Assembly: GCF_001905795.1 (NCBI RefSeq)
Contig: NZ_LIXJ01000029.1
Span: 1-64,000 of the forward strand
Direction of reading: 5' to 3'
DNA: 64,000 nt
DNA from: Streptomyces sp. CB01580
Lineage (GTDB): Bacteria > Actinomycetota > Actinomycetes > Streptomycetales > Streptomycetaceae
Made by a program: the position numbers and the translations under genes
The notes under the pieces: model-generated
The model's input: the letters and a program-made list of their open reading frames with translations, nothing else
Database searches by the model: none
What the model was told of the DNA's origin: nothing
In this document: positions 56,191-64,000 of the stretch, one piece after another
Position numbering within the stretch: position 1 is the first letter of the stretch
Layout of the letters: every line of letters begins with the position of its first letter

Positions 56191-58101
56191 ATGGACATCG
56201 GCACACAGGGCGCACAGACCCCCGCCGACCTGGCCTGGCTGCGCGGCGTGGACGCCTACACGATGGGCGCCTACCCCCAGGCCGAGGAGGAGTTCAGGGC
56301 GGCGGTGCGCAGTGACCCCGGCATGGCGGACGGCTGGCTGGGACTCCACGCGCTGAGGGTCGACACCACGACGGCGCTGCTGCGCATGTACCGGCACCAC
56401 GAACGCTTCGGCGAGCAGCGCACCCGCCATCGGCGCACGCTCAATTCGTGGTACTGGCTGGGCTGGTGGGTGCAGCCGGTGCTGGAGAGCCCGCGCGACC
56501 TGCTCCTCGCACACGCCTCGCACTGGCTGGACGGGCAGCACGTCGCCGAACTGGACCGCGCCCTGGCCGACCTGCCGCCGGTGGACGCGGACCCGCAGGT
56601 GCGCTTCCTGCACGCCTGCCGCGCCTACCTGGTCAAGGACTGGGACCGGCTCGTGCGTCACACCGAACAGCTGATCGACGACCCGGTGCTCGGCATCGAG
56701 GCGGGGCTGTTCGGCGGGATGGCGCGGGTGCGGCTGGAGATGTACGGGCAGGCCGAGCCGCTGCTCGCCACCGCGCTGATGCGCTGCCGCAGCGAGCAGC
56801 CGCAGCGCAAGGAGCTGCGCTACTGGCTGGCCCGGGCGCACGAGGGGACGGGCCGCAGCGCCGCCGCCCTGCCGCTGTACCGGGCGGTGCACCGAATCGA
56901 CCCGGCGTTCATGGACACCTCGGCCCGGCTCGCAGCCATCGCGGACTACGACGGTCTCGACGGCCCGGACGAGGCGGCCGGCATCACCGCGGTGTCCCTG
57001 GCCGGGCCGGGCACGGACACCGCGGCCGACCCCCGGCCGGACCCGGACGCGGTACCCGGCGGCGGACTGGTGGACGCCCGGGAGCCGCGGCCGGGCGACG
57101 ACATCCCCGGGTTCGGCGGTCTCGGGGTGCCCCCGCCGTCCGACGGGGCGCGGCACAGGGCCCCGGTGCCCGGATCGCCGTCGTCCCCCTTCCCGGCCGG
57201 TCCCAGCGACCCCGTGCTGCTCGCCGAGGCGCTGGCCCAGCTGGAGCGGATGGTCGGCCTGGACCCCGTCAAACGCCAGGTGAAGGCGTTGTCCGCGCAG
57301 CTGAACATGGCACGGCTGCGGGCGGGCCAGGGGCTGCCGGTGCAGCCGCCGAAGCGCCATTTCGTCTTCTCGGGCCCGTCCGGCACCGGCAAGACCACGG
57401 TGGCCCGCATCCTGGGCCGGGTCTTCTACGCGCTCGGTCTGCTCGGCGGCGACCATCTGGTCGAGGCCCAACGGGCGGACCTGGTCGGCGAGTTCCTCGG
57501 GCAGACCGCGGTCAAGGCGAACGAGCTGATCGACTCGGCCCTGGGCGGGGTGCTCTTCGTCGACGAGGCGTACAGCCTCTCGAACACCGGCTACAGCAAG
57601 GGGGACGCCTACGGCGACGAGGCCCTCCAGGTCCTCCTGAAGCGGGCCGAGGACAACCGGGACCATCTCGTCGTCATCCTCGCAGGCTATCCGGAGGGCA
57701 TGGACCGTCTGCTGGCCACCAATCCGGGGCTCTCCTCGCGCTTCACCACCCGGGTGGACTTCCCCAGCTACCGGCCCGCCGAGCTCACTTCGATCGGTGA
57801 GGTGCTGGCCGCGGAGAACGGCGACGTGTGGGACGAGGAGTCGCTGGAGGAGCTGCGCTCGATCAGCACGCACGTGGTGGGTCAGGGCTGGATCGACGAA
57901 CTGGGCAACGGGCGGTTCCTGCGCACCCTGTACGAGAAGAGCTGCGCCTACCGCGATCTGCGGCTCTCCGCGTACCCGACGGAGCCGGGCCGGGACGATC
58001 TGGCGACGCTGCGGCTGCCCGATCTGATGCAGGCGTACGGCGAGGTGCTGTCCGGCCGGGGGCCGGTGGAGCGGGGGCCGCAGGAGCCGCCGACGCCGTG
58101 A
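56191..58101 (+). CDS. EccA-like TPR-AAA+ ATPase
   Basis: 636 residues from the ATG at 56191 (MDIGTQGAQTPADLAWLRGV), with GGGGGA five bases before. The N-terminal 250 residues are helical repeats of TPR type (AYPQAEEEFRAAVRSDPGMA, then EGTGRSAAALPLYRAVHRID). A disordered linker (about 255-345) leads to a CbxX/CfqX AAA+ domain: Walker A GPSGTGKT at 395-402, Walker B VLFVDEAY at about 454-461, LSSRFTTRVDFPSY as the arginine-finger region. This is the build of EccA, the cytosolic ATPase of type VII secretion, but the local secretion genes are broken, so it may have another job. Hairpin right after the stop. Confidence 0.88.
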   Translation: MDIGTQGAQTPADLAWLRGVDAYTMGAYPQAEEEFRAAVRSDPGMADGWLGLHALRVDTTTALLRMYRHHERFGEQRTRHRRTLNSWYWLGWWVQPVLESPRDLLLAHASHWLDGQHVAELDRALADLPPVDADPQVRFLHACRAYLVKDWDRLVRHTEQLIDDPVLGIEAGLFGGMARVRLEMYGQAEPLLATALMRCRSEQPQRKELRYWLARAHEGTGRSAAALPLYRAVHRIDPAFMDTSARLAAIADYDGLDGPDEAAGITAVSLAGPGTDTAADPRPDPDAVPGGGLVDAREPRPGDDIPGFGGLGVPPPSDGARHRAPVPGSPSSPFPAGPSDPVLLAEALAQLERMVGLDPVKRQVKALSAQLNMARLRAGQGLPVQPPKRHFVFSGPSGTGKTTVARILGRVFYALGLLGGDHLVEAQRADLVGEFLGQTAVKANELIDSALGGVLFVDEAYSLSNTGYSKGDAYGDEALQVLLKRAEDNRDHLVVILAGYPEGMDRLLATNPGLSSRFTTRVDFPSYRPAELTSIGEVLAAENGDVWDEESLEELRSISTHVVGQGWIDELGNGRFLRTLYEKSCAYRDLRLSAYPTEPGRDDLATLRLPDLMQAYGEVLSGRGPVERGPQEPPTP

Positions 58102-58105
58102 GGAC

Positions 58106-58125
58106 GCCCGGCCGACGAGCCGGGC
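58106..58125 (+). terminator. Short hairpin after the TPR-AAA gene
   Basis: Perfect 7-bp stem GCCCGGC (58106-58112) with GCCGGGC (58119-58125), loop of six, five bases after the stop. Typical short Streptomyces terminator, without a T run. Confidence 0.5.
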
Positions 58126-58210
58126 ACCGGAGGCCCCGCGGGCCGCAGAAGCCGGAGAGCCGGAGAAGCCGGGACGACCGGCCCCTCCGGCGTTCGCGGG
58201 CGGGGCCCGG

Positions 58211-59308
58211 TCAGCGGACCGACGCGGTGAGTCCGCCGTAGCCGCTCGTGGTCTCCACCGCCCGGCGCGGCACCGAGATCCGGTGGGCCGGGTCGCGCAC
58301 CTCACCGACCAGCATCTCCAACACGTCCTCCATGGCGACGAGGCCGAGGACCCGGCCGGAGGCGTCGGCGACCTGGGCCAGATGCGTCGCGGCGCGCCGC
58401 ATCACGGTCAGGGCGTCGTCGAGGGGCAGCTCGGCCCGTACGGTCGCCATCGGGCGCCAGACGTGCTGCGGGACGGCCCGGTCGACGTCCTCCAGGTCCA
58501 GCACGTCCTTGACATGCAGATAGCCCATGAACGCGCCGCCGCCCTCCGCGCACACGGGGAAGCGCGAGAAGCCGGTCCGCACGGTCAGCTCCTCGATCCG
58601 GCGCGGGGTGACGGACGGGTCCACCGTGACCAGGGACGCCCGCTTCAGCAGGACATCGGTGACGGGCCTGCTGCCGAGCTCCAGCGCGTCCCCCAGCCGC
58701 TCCTGTGCCTCGGGCTCCAGGAGACCGGCCTGACCGGAGTCCTCGACCAGCCGGTTGAGCTGTTCGCTGGTGAAGACCGCCTCGACCTCGTCCTTCGGTT
58801 CGACGCCGAAGATCCGCAGCACCAGCCGGGAGCAGGCGCCCAGCGCCGAGGTGACCGGGCGGCAGAGGCGGGCGAAGCCCACGAGACCGGGGCTGAACCA
58901 CAGCGCGGTCTTCTCCGGTGCCGCCATGGCGAGGTTCTTCGGGACCATCTCGCCGATGACGAGGTGGAGGAAGACCACGGAGGCGAGGGCCAGGACGTAG
59001 CCGAGCGGGTGGACGAGTCCCTCGGGCAGCCGGACCGCCTCGAAGACCGGCTCCAGCAGACGGGCGACGGTCGGCTCGGCGACGGCGCCGAGGGTCAGGG
59101 AGCAGACGGTGATGCCGAACTGGGCGGCGGCCATCATCTGCGGCAGGTTCTCCAGGCCGTACAGCACCTGGCGGGCGCGGCCCGAACCGGCCGCGGCGAG
59201 GGGTTCGATCTGGCTGCGCCGTACGGAGACGAGGGCGAACTCGGCGCCGACGAAGAAGCCGTTCGCCAGCACGAGGAGACCGGCGAACAGCAGGTGGACC
59301 AGGCTCAT
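58211..59308 (-). CDS. CNNM/HlyC-type membrane protein (short form)
   Basis: 365 residues. N-terminal DUF21 (CNNM) membrane domain with four hydrophobic stretches, starting LLFAGLLVLANGFFVGAEFA, then two CBS domains (GFSRFPVCAEGGGAFMGYLH; RVLGLVAMEDVLEMLVGEV). The CorC/HlyC C-terminal domain is absent, and the protein ends soon after the second CBS domain. The family is linked to magnesium or other cation efflux and control. Its ATG overlaps the TGA of the long paralogue upstream (59305-59308), so the two are co-translated and probably form a mixed complex. Confidence 0.92.
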   Translation of the reverse strand: MSLVHLLFAGLLVLANGFFVGAEFALVSVRRSQIEPLAAAGSGRARQVLYGLENLPQMMAAAQFGITVCSLTLGAVAEPTVARLLEPVFEAVRLPEGLVHPLGYVLALASVVFLHLVIGEMVPKNLAMAAPEKTALWFSPGLVGFARLCRPVTSALGACSRLVLRIFGVEPKDEVEAVFTSEQLNRLVEDSGQAGLLEPEAQERLGDALELGSRPVTDVLLKRASLVTVDPSVTPRRIEELTVRTGFSRFPVCAEGGGAFMGYLHVKDVLDLEDVDRAVPQHVWRPMATVRAELPLDDALTVMRRAATHLAQVADASGRVLGLVAMEDVLEMLVGEVRDPAHRISVPRRAVETTSGYGGLTASVR

Positions 59309-60672
59309 CGCGCGGCCTCCAGGACCGGCCGGTCCACCGGGGCGCCGTCGGGGCCGACGGGATCCGCCAGGCGCACGAAGCGGACCTTCTCGGCCCGGTA
59401 GTGGCCGACCTGGCGGACAGAGATCCGCCAGCCGGGCAGTTCGGCGCGGTCGCCGGGGGCCGGAATGCGTCCCAGCAGGTCGGCGACGAGTCCGGCGACG
59501 GTCTCGTACGGGCCGTCGGGCACGTCGAGGCCTATCCGGCGCAGGGTCTGGACCCGGCAGCTGCCCTCGGCGTCCCAGACGGGGCGGCCGTCCTCGGGCG
59601 CGGCGGCGGCCAGCTCGGGCCGGTCGGCGCCCTCGGCGTCGTGCTCGTCCCTGACCTCGCCGACGAGCTCCTCGATGATGTCCTCCAGGGTGACCACCCC
59701 GGCGGTGCCGCCGTACTCGTCGACCACGACGGCTATCGGCTGCTCCTTGCGGAGCCGCTGGAGCAGCTGCTCGACGGGCAGGGTCTCGGGGACCAGCAGC
59801 GGCGGGACGGCGATCCGGCCGGCCGGGGTGCGCAGCCGTTCCTGCGCGGGAACGGCGAGGGCGTCCTTGAGGTGGACCATGCCGACGACCTCGTCGATGC
59901 GCTCCCGGTAGACCGGGAAGCGGGACAGGCCGGTGGCCCGGGTCAGGTTGAGGACGTCCTGGGCGGTCGCCGACGTCTGGAGGGCGCTGACCCTGACCCG
60001 CGGGGTCATGACGTGCTGCGCGGTGAGTCCGGCGAGCGACAGGGTCCGCACGAAGAGGTCGGCGGTGTCCTGTTCGAGGGTGCCGGCCTCGGCGGAGTGG
60101 CGGGCCAGGGAGACCAGTTCGCCGGGGGTGCGGGCGGAGGCCAGTTCGTCGGTGGGTTCGACGCCCAGGAGGCGCACCAGCCGGTTGGCGACCGTGTTCA
60201 GCAGACTGATCACCGGCCGGAACGCGGCGGAGAAGCGGTGCTGGGGACCGGCGACGAACCGGGCGACCTGGAGCGGCCGGGAGACCGCCCAGTTCTTGGG
60301 CACGAGTTCGCCGATCACCATCTGGACGGCGGAGGCGAGCAGCATCCCGGTCACCACGCCGATGCCGGACACGACGCCCTCGGGCAGGCCCATCGCGGTG
60401 AGGGGGCCGTCCAGCAGCTGGGCGAGGGCCGGTTCGGCGAGCATGCCCACGACCAGTGAGGTGATGGTGATGCCGAGCTGGGTGCCGGAGAGCTGGAAGG
60501 AGAGTTCGCGCAGGGCCCGGACGACGGTGCGGGCCCGTCGGTCGCCCTCGGCCGCGGCGCGCTCGGCGTCCGGCCGCTGCACCGTGACGAGCCCGAATTC
60601 GGCCGCCACGAAGAAGCCGTTGGCGAGGATGAGAAGGAATGCCGCGCTCAGAAGCAGCAGGGGGATGGTCAT
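59305..60672 (-). CDS. CNNM/HlyC-type membrane protein (long form)
   Basis: 455 residues with all parts of the family: DUF21 membrane domain from LLLLSAAFLLILANGFFVAA, CBS pair with LSRFPVYRERIDEVVGMVHL and VVVDEYGGTAGVVTLEDIIE, and the C-terminal CorC/HlyC domain with RIPAPGDRAELPGWRISVRQ. Related to the short gene directly after it, so the pair arose by duplication. The 5' region (60673-60902) has no riboswitch that I can recognise. Predicted cation (Mg2+/Co2+) transporter or regulator in the plasma membrane. Confidence 0.94.
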   Translation of the reverse strand: MTIPLLLLSAAFLLILANGFFVAAEFGLVTVQRPDAERAAAEGDRRARTVVRALRELSFQLSGTQLGITITSLVVGMLAEPALAQLLDGPLTAMGLPEGVVSGIGVVTGMLLASAVQMVIGELVPKNWAVSRPLQVARFVAGPQHRFSAAFRPVISLLNTVANRLVRLLGVEPTDELASARTPGELVSLARHSAEAGTLEQDTADLFVRTLSLAGLTAQHVMTPRVRVSALQTSATAQDVLNLTRATGLSRFPVYRERIDEVVGMVHLKDALAVPAQERLRTPAGRIAVPPLLVPETLPVEQLLQRLRKEQPIAVVVDEYGGTAGVVTLEDIIEELVGEVRDEHDAEGADRPELAAAAPEDGRPVWDAEGSCRVQTLRRIGLDVPDGPYETVAGLVADLLGRIPAPGDRAELPGWRISVRQVGHYRAEKVRFVRLADPVGPDGAPVDRPVLEAAR

Positions 60673-60760
60673 GCCGCCGCCTCCTGGGAGGGGGCGGCGC
60701 AGGTACTACCGGACGATCCGTCCATTGCTGGAAGGAGTCACTCCTCGGGTCGCAGGAAAA

Positions 60761-60799
60761 GCCCCGCCGGTCTCGGGGACCGTTCGTGCGGGGCGGGGC
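60761..60799 (-). terminator. Hairpin after the PH-domain gene
   Basis: GCCCCGCC (60761-60768) pairs with GGCGGGGC (60792-60799); inside, CGGTC and GACCG can pair too. Placed about 100 bp after the end of the leftward rib-his cluster and before the CNNM promoter, it could end that transcript. Confidence 0.5.
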
Positions 60800-60902
60800 G
60801 CACCGGGGCGCCGCCGTTCTCCAGAGTAACGACCCGGGGCCCGATCGCGAGCCCCGCTCCCGATCGGCCGGGTCGTCATCGGGAACGGCCCCTGCCGGGG
60901 GA

Positions 60903-61379
60903 TCAGCCGTTGTCCGCGCCGGTACCGGTGCCGTGGCGCTCGGCGAGCGCGCGGAGCGCGCGGGCGTCCCGGATGGCCTGCTGCCGGCCGATCCCCGGCT
61001 GGATGCCGAGCGCGGGCATGCTGGTGCCGTCGCTCAGGTCCAGGAAGACCCAGGGGTCGCCGGGGCGGAGGTTGACGCGGAGGACCTCCGGCCAGGACAG
61101 CCGGCGCGTCCGGGTGAGGTTGACCACGGTCACGCCGCTCGTGTCCGCGACGACCTTCGGGCGGCTGAGGAGCGCGAGCACGCCGAAGAACAGCAGCGCG
61201 GTGAAGACGAAGCTGGACCGCTCCCCCGGGCTCAGTTGTTCGAGGGTCAGGGCGACGACGGTGATGACGACGAACATCGCCGCCCCCACGGTCAGCAGGA
61301 CCACCCGGGTGCGGGTCGGCCGGAAGGTGACCGGGAGTGCGGGAAGTTCGGACACGGGGGCGGACATGGTGTTCTGCAT
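60903..61379 (-). CDS. PH-domain membrane protein
   Basis: 158 residues. Two hydrophobic helices (about 27-45 and 57-66) are followed by a bacterial PH-like domain with VVADTSGVTVVNLTRTRRLS and DPWVFLDLSDGTSMPALGI. Such proteins are common next to hisG in Streptomyces, but the function is unknown. Starts at 61379 (MQNTM) or 61367 (MSAPVSEL). It begins 21 bp after the hisG stop, so is likely the last gene of the ribBA-ribH-hisE-hisG transcript. Confidence 0.85.
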   Translation of the reverse strand: MQNTMSAPVSELPALPVTFRPTRTRVVLLTVGAAMFVVITVVALTLEQLSPGERSSFVFTALLFFGVLALLSRPKVVADTSGVTVVNLTRTRRLSWPEVLRVNLRPGDPWVFLDLSDGTSMPALGIQPGIGRQQAIRDARALRALAERHGTGTGADNG

Positions 61380-61400
61380 CTCCGGGTGGTGGCCCGGCCG

Positions 61401-62249
61401 TCAGAGGCGGCAGGCGTGGATGGCGGTGGTGAGGATGGCCCGGGCGCCGAGGGCGTACAGGTCGTCCATGATCCGCTGGGCCTCGCGGGCGGCGACCATG
61501 GAGCGCACGGCGACCCAGCCCTCGTGGTGGAGCGGGGAGATGGTCGGCGACTCCAGGCCCGGGGTGAGGGCGACCGCGCGCTCCAGGTGCTCGACGCGGC
61601 AGTCGTAGTCCATCATCACGTAGCTGCGGGCGACCAGGACGCCCTGGAGTCGGCGGAGGAACTGCTGGACCTTGGGGTCGTCGGCCGGGGCTCCGGTGCG
61701 GCGGATGACGACGGCCTCCGACGTCATGATCGGCTCGCCGATCACTTCGAGTCCGGCGTTGCGCAGGCTGGTGCCGGTCTCCACGACGTCGGCGATGACC
61801 TGGGCGACTCCGAGCTCGATGGCGGTCTCGACCGCGCCGTCGAGGTGGACGACGGAGGCGTTGACGCCGATGTCGGCGAGGTGCTTGGCGACGATGCCCT
61901 CGTAGGAGGTGGCGACCGTCTTGCCGTCGAAGTCCTGCGGGCCCTCGGCGATGCCGGGCTTGGTGGCATAGCGGAAGGTGGAGCGGGCGAAGCCGAGCTG
62001 GAGGATCTCCTCGGCGTCGGCGCCCGAGTCCAGCAGCAGGTCGCGGCCGGTGATGCCGATGTCCAGACGGCCGGAGCTGACGTAGATCGCGATGTCGCGG
62101 GGCCGCAGGTAGAAGAACTCGACCTGGTTCTCGGGGTCGACGAGGACGAGTTCCTTGGACTCCTTGCGCTGCTGGTAGCCGGCCTCATGGAGCATCGCCA
62201 TCGCAGGCCCGGAGAGTGATCCCTTGTTGGGGACGGCGATGCGCAGCAT
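61401..62249 (-). CDS. hisG: ATP phosphoribosyltransferase
   Basis: First enzyme of histidine synthesis: ATP plus PRPP to phosphoribosyl-ATP. 282 residues, the long form with a C-terminal ACT-like domain that binds histidine for feedback inhibition. N-terminal LRIAVPNKGSLSGPAMAML, then DIAIYVSSGRLDIGITGRDL; the PRPP loop EVIADVVETGTSLRNAGLEV; C-terminal ISPLHHEGWVAVRSMVAARE. Downstream of hisE by 88 bp, same strand. No other his genes in the window. Confidence 0.97.
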   Translation of the reverse strand: MLRIAVPNKGSLSGPAMAMLHEAGYQQRKESKELVLVDPENQVEFFYLRPRDIAIYVSSGRLDIGITGRDLLLDSGADAEEILQLGFARSTFRYATKPGIAEGPQDFDGKTVATSYEGIVAKHLADIGVNASVVHLDGAVETAIELGVAQVIADVVETGTSLRNAGLEVIGEPIMTSEAVVIRRTGAPADDPKVQQFLRRLQGVLVARSYVMMDYDCRVEHLERAVALTPGLESPTISPLHHEGWVAVRSMVAAREAQRIMDDLYALGARAILTTAIHACRL

Positions 62250-62337
62250 GAGGTCTGGTTCCTTTGCGAGGAGGGGTCTTGTCCGGGGTATGCGAATGTG
62301 CGGGATGCGGGGGTGCGGGGCGGTGCCCCGCTCATGC

Positions 62338-62610
62338 TCAGAGGTGGGCGTAGACGTCGTCGAGGGAGATCCCGCGGGCGACCATCATCACCTGCACGTG
62401 GTACAGGAGCTGGGAGATCTCCTCGGCGGCGGCGTCCTTGCTCTCGTGCTCGGCGGCCATCCAGACCTCGGCGGCCTCCTCGACGACCTTCTTGCCGATG
62501 GCATGGACGCCCTTGTCCACCAGCTCGGCGGTGCGGGAGGTGGAGGGGTCGCCGTTGGCGGCCTTGAGCTGGAGCTCGGCGAAGAGCTCTTCAAAGGTTT
62601 TGTTCGCCAT
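62338..62610 (-). CDS. hisE: Phosphoribosyl-ATP diphosphatase
   Basis: Second step of histidine synthesis. 90 residues, all-alpha MazG-like NTP pyrophosphohydrolase fold. Conserved blocks KTFEELFAELQLKAANGDPS, GKKVVEEAAEVWMAAEHESK and EISQLLYHVQVMMVARGISL carry the acidic metal ligands (EE..E). Free-standing rather than fused to hisI, as usual in actinobacteria. 34 bp after ribH. Confidence 0.97.
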   Translation of the reverse strand: MANKTFEELFAELQLKAANGDPSTSRTAELVDKGVHAIGKKVVEEAAEVWMAAEHESKDAAAEEISQLLYHVQVMMVARGISLDDVYAHL

Positions 62611-62644
62611 GATGGTCTTAGCCTACGGGGTCCGGCCCCCTCGA

Positions 62645-63130
62645 TCAGCGCCAGGGCTCGCTGACGGTGCGCAGTGTGGTGGCGGTGGCGACGGCCGCGG
62701 TGACCGCTTCGTGCCCCTTGTCCTCGTTGGAGCCCTCCAGTCCGGCCCGGTCGAGCGCCTGTTCCTCGGTGTCGCAGGTGAGCACGCCGAAGCCGACCGG
62801 GACGCCGGTGTCGACGGCCACCTGGGTGAGGCCGTGGGTGACGCCCTGGGACACGTATTCGAAGTGGGGGGTCCCGCCGCGGATGATCACGCCCAGGGCG
62901 ACGACCGCGTCGTAGCCGCGTCCGGCGAGGACCTTGGCGACCACGGGGAGCTCGAAGCTGCCGGGGACCCGGAGCAGGGTCGGTTCGTCGATGCCCAGCT
63001 CGTGCAGGGCGCGCAGGGCACCGTCGACGAGTCCGTCCATGACCTTCTCGTGCCACTGCGCGGCGACGACCGCCACGCGCAGGTCACCGCAGTTGCGTAC
63101 GGTCAGTTCGGGTGCGCCCTTGCCGCTCAT
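62645..63130 (-). CDS. ribH: 6,7-dimethyl-8-ribityllumazine synthase
   Basis: Penultimate step of riboflavin synthesis. 161 residues from the ATG at 63130 (MSGKGAPELTV). Signature parts: VAVVAAQWHEKVMDGLVDGA, RVPGSFELPVVAKVLAG, VALGVIIRGGTPHFEYVSQG with the substrate-binding glycines, and the acidic/His region near PVGFGVLTCDTEEQALDR. Usually assembles into an icosahedral or pentameric shell. 58 bp after ribBA and clearly in its operon. Confidence 0.97.
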   Translation of the reverse strand: MSGKGAPELTVRNCGDLRVAVVAAQWHEKVMDGLVDGALRALHELGIDEPTLLRVPGSFELPVVAKVLAGRGYDAVVALGVIIRGGTPHFEYVSQGVTHGLTQVAVDTGVPVGFGVLTCDTEEQALDRAGLEGSNEDKGHEAVTAAVATATTLRTVSEPWR

Positions 63131-63188
63131 GTTCTCTCCTGCCGGTCGTTCGGTGTGCTGGTCGTTCCGGTGGTGCGGGTCGTTCCGG

Positions 63189-64000
63189 TCACTGGTTGGC
63201 GCAGGTCGACGCCGTGGCGGCGTCGAGCCAGGGCAGGTCGTGCCCCATGCGGTCGCGCTTGGTGCGCAGATAGCGCAGGTTGTGCTCACCTGCCTTGACG
63301 GGCATCGGCTCGCGGCCGGTGACGGTCAGGCCGTGCCGCAGGATCGCGGCCGTCTTGTCGGGGTTGTTGGTCATCAGCCGCAGGCTGCGGACGCCGAGGT
63401 CCTTGAGGATCTGGGCTCCGGCGGCGTAGTCGCGGGCGTCGGCGGGCAGGCCGAGTTCCAGGTTGGCGTCGAGGGTGTCGATGCCGCGTTCCTGGAGTTC
63501 GTAGGCGCGCAGCTTGGACAGCAGGCCGATGCCCCGGCCCTCGTGGCCGCGCAGGTAGACGACGACGCCGCGGCCCTCCTCGGTGATGCGGCGCATGGAG
63601 GCGTGCAGCTGGGGTCCGCAGTCGCAGCGCTGCGACTGGAAGATGTCGCCGGTCAGGCACTCGGAGTGGACGCGGACGAGGACGTCGTCGCCGTCCCCCA
63701 GGTCTCCGTGGACGAGGGCGACGTGCTCGACGCCGTCGGCCGTGGAGCGGTAGCCGTAGGCGGTGAACGGGCCGAAGCCGGTCGGCAGCCGTACCTCGGC
63801 CTCGCGGCGCACGGTCGGCTCGGAGGTGCGGCGATAGGCGATCAGGTCCTCGATGGAGATGATCGTCAGGCCGTGCTTGCGGGCGAACGGGACCAGCTGC
63901 GGCAGGCGCAGCATCGTGCCGTCCTCGGCGGCGATCTCGACGATGGCCCCGGCGGGGCGCAGTCCGGCGAGCCGGGCGAGGTCGACGGCGGCCTCGGTGT
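63189..64000 (-). CDS. ribBA: RibBA, DHBP synthase / GTP cyclohydrolase II (partial)
   Basis: The window edge cuts off the start; about 270 C-terminal residues are present. The edge starts inside the DHBP synthase domain (TEAAVDLARLAGLRPAGAIV, ISIEDLIAYRRTSEP). The GTP cyclohydrolase II domain is complete: HSECLTGDIFQSQRCDCG with three zinc-binding cysteines, VVYLRGHEGRGIGLLSKLRA with the catalytic region, and LMTNNPDKTAAILRHGLTVT. Two entry reactions of riboflavin synthesis are joined in one chain. The rest of the operon should lie to the right. Confidence 0.97.
   Translation of the reverse strand, partial: TEAAVDLARLAGLRPAGAIVEIAAEDGTMLRLPQLVPFARKHGLTIISIEDLIAYRRTSEPTVRREAEVRLPTGFGPFTAYGYRSTADGVEHVALVHGDLGDGDDVLVRVHSECLTGDIFQSQRCDCGPQLHASMRRITEEGRGVVVYLRGHEGRGIGLLSKLRAYELQERGIDTLDANLELGLPADARDYAAGAQILKDLGVRSLRLMTNNPDKTAAILRHGLTVTGREPMPVKAGEHNLRYLRTKRDRMGHDLPWLDAATASTCANQ

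Overview
The window reads as a stretch of a Streptomyces chromosome. Base composition is very high in G+C, third codon positions are almost all G or C, GTG and TTG starts are common, and there are genus-typical genes (RbpA, the SmeA/SffA sporulation pair, a complete conservon, a MocR/YczE pair, DasR-type chitinase operators). From memory the backbone order follows the S. coelicolor SCO139x-SCO144x region; this was not checked against a database.

Layout. 1-345 is the leader and promoter zone of a leftward rRNA operon whose 16S gene lies outside the window. 632-2828 holds the sugar phosphotransferase genes crr and ptsI. 2924-10650 carries a conserved hypothetical gene, acetoacetyl-CoA synthetase, a GH31 glucosidase, a NUDIX hydrolase, a VanX-type dipeptidase and an Mpo1-like protein. 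11738-11973 is a MITE-like palindromic element that touches the stop codon of a cvnABCD conservon (11970-16415). 17346-24936 is a leftward operon for a non-canonical SMC complex: kleisin-like, a tiny coupled ORF, an MksE/JetB-like protein and a 1582-residue SMC-like ATPase, with no nuclease gene beside it. 25027-30885 has a 5-oxoprolinase/hydantoinase, a HEAT-repeat protein and an ankyrin protein. 31313-33215 is smeA-sffA. 33331-37958 has a MocR regulator, a divergent YczE membrane protein, a glycerophosphodiesterase and a UMF1-type MFS protein. 38136-40197 has rbpA behind a near-perfect sigma-R promoter, an FxsA-like protein and a polyprenol-phosphate mannosyltransferase. 40758-45310 has an amidohydrolase, an Lrp regulator, two small unknowns and an acyl-CoA dehydrogenase.

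45543-46927 is a GH18 chitinase preceded by two DasR-type operators. 47191-53262 is the accessory-looking part: a beta-helix gene and a CbxX-type AAA gene separated only by an in-frame TGA, a mycosin-like protein without its catalytic Asp and His and with a C-terminal frameshift, and an eccC gene missing its N-terminal part, fused to an IS transposase scrap and followed by an integrase scrap. This looks like a decayed type VII secretion locus. An intact EccA-like TPR-AAA gene follows at 56191-58101, preceded by a probable small RNA.

The right end is housekeeping: two CNNM/HlyC-type membrane proteins, then the leftward ribBA-ribH-hisE-hisG-PH-protein cluster; ribBA is cut by the window edge.

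Links between genes: chitinase, PTS components and a secreted C39-type peptidase could share N-acetylglucosamine/DasR control, since DasR-type sites are visible before the chitinase and between the peptidase gene and its divergent neighbour. The most unusual content is the SMC operon, the type VII remnant, the degenerate Walker A of SffA, and two palindromic repeat families sitting at gene 3' ends.
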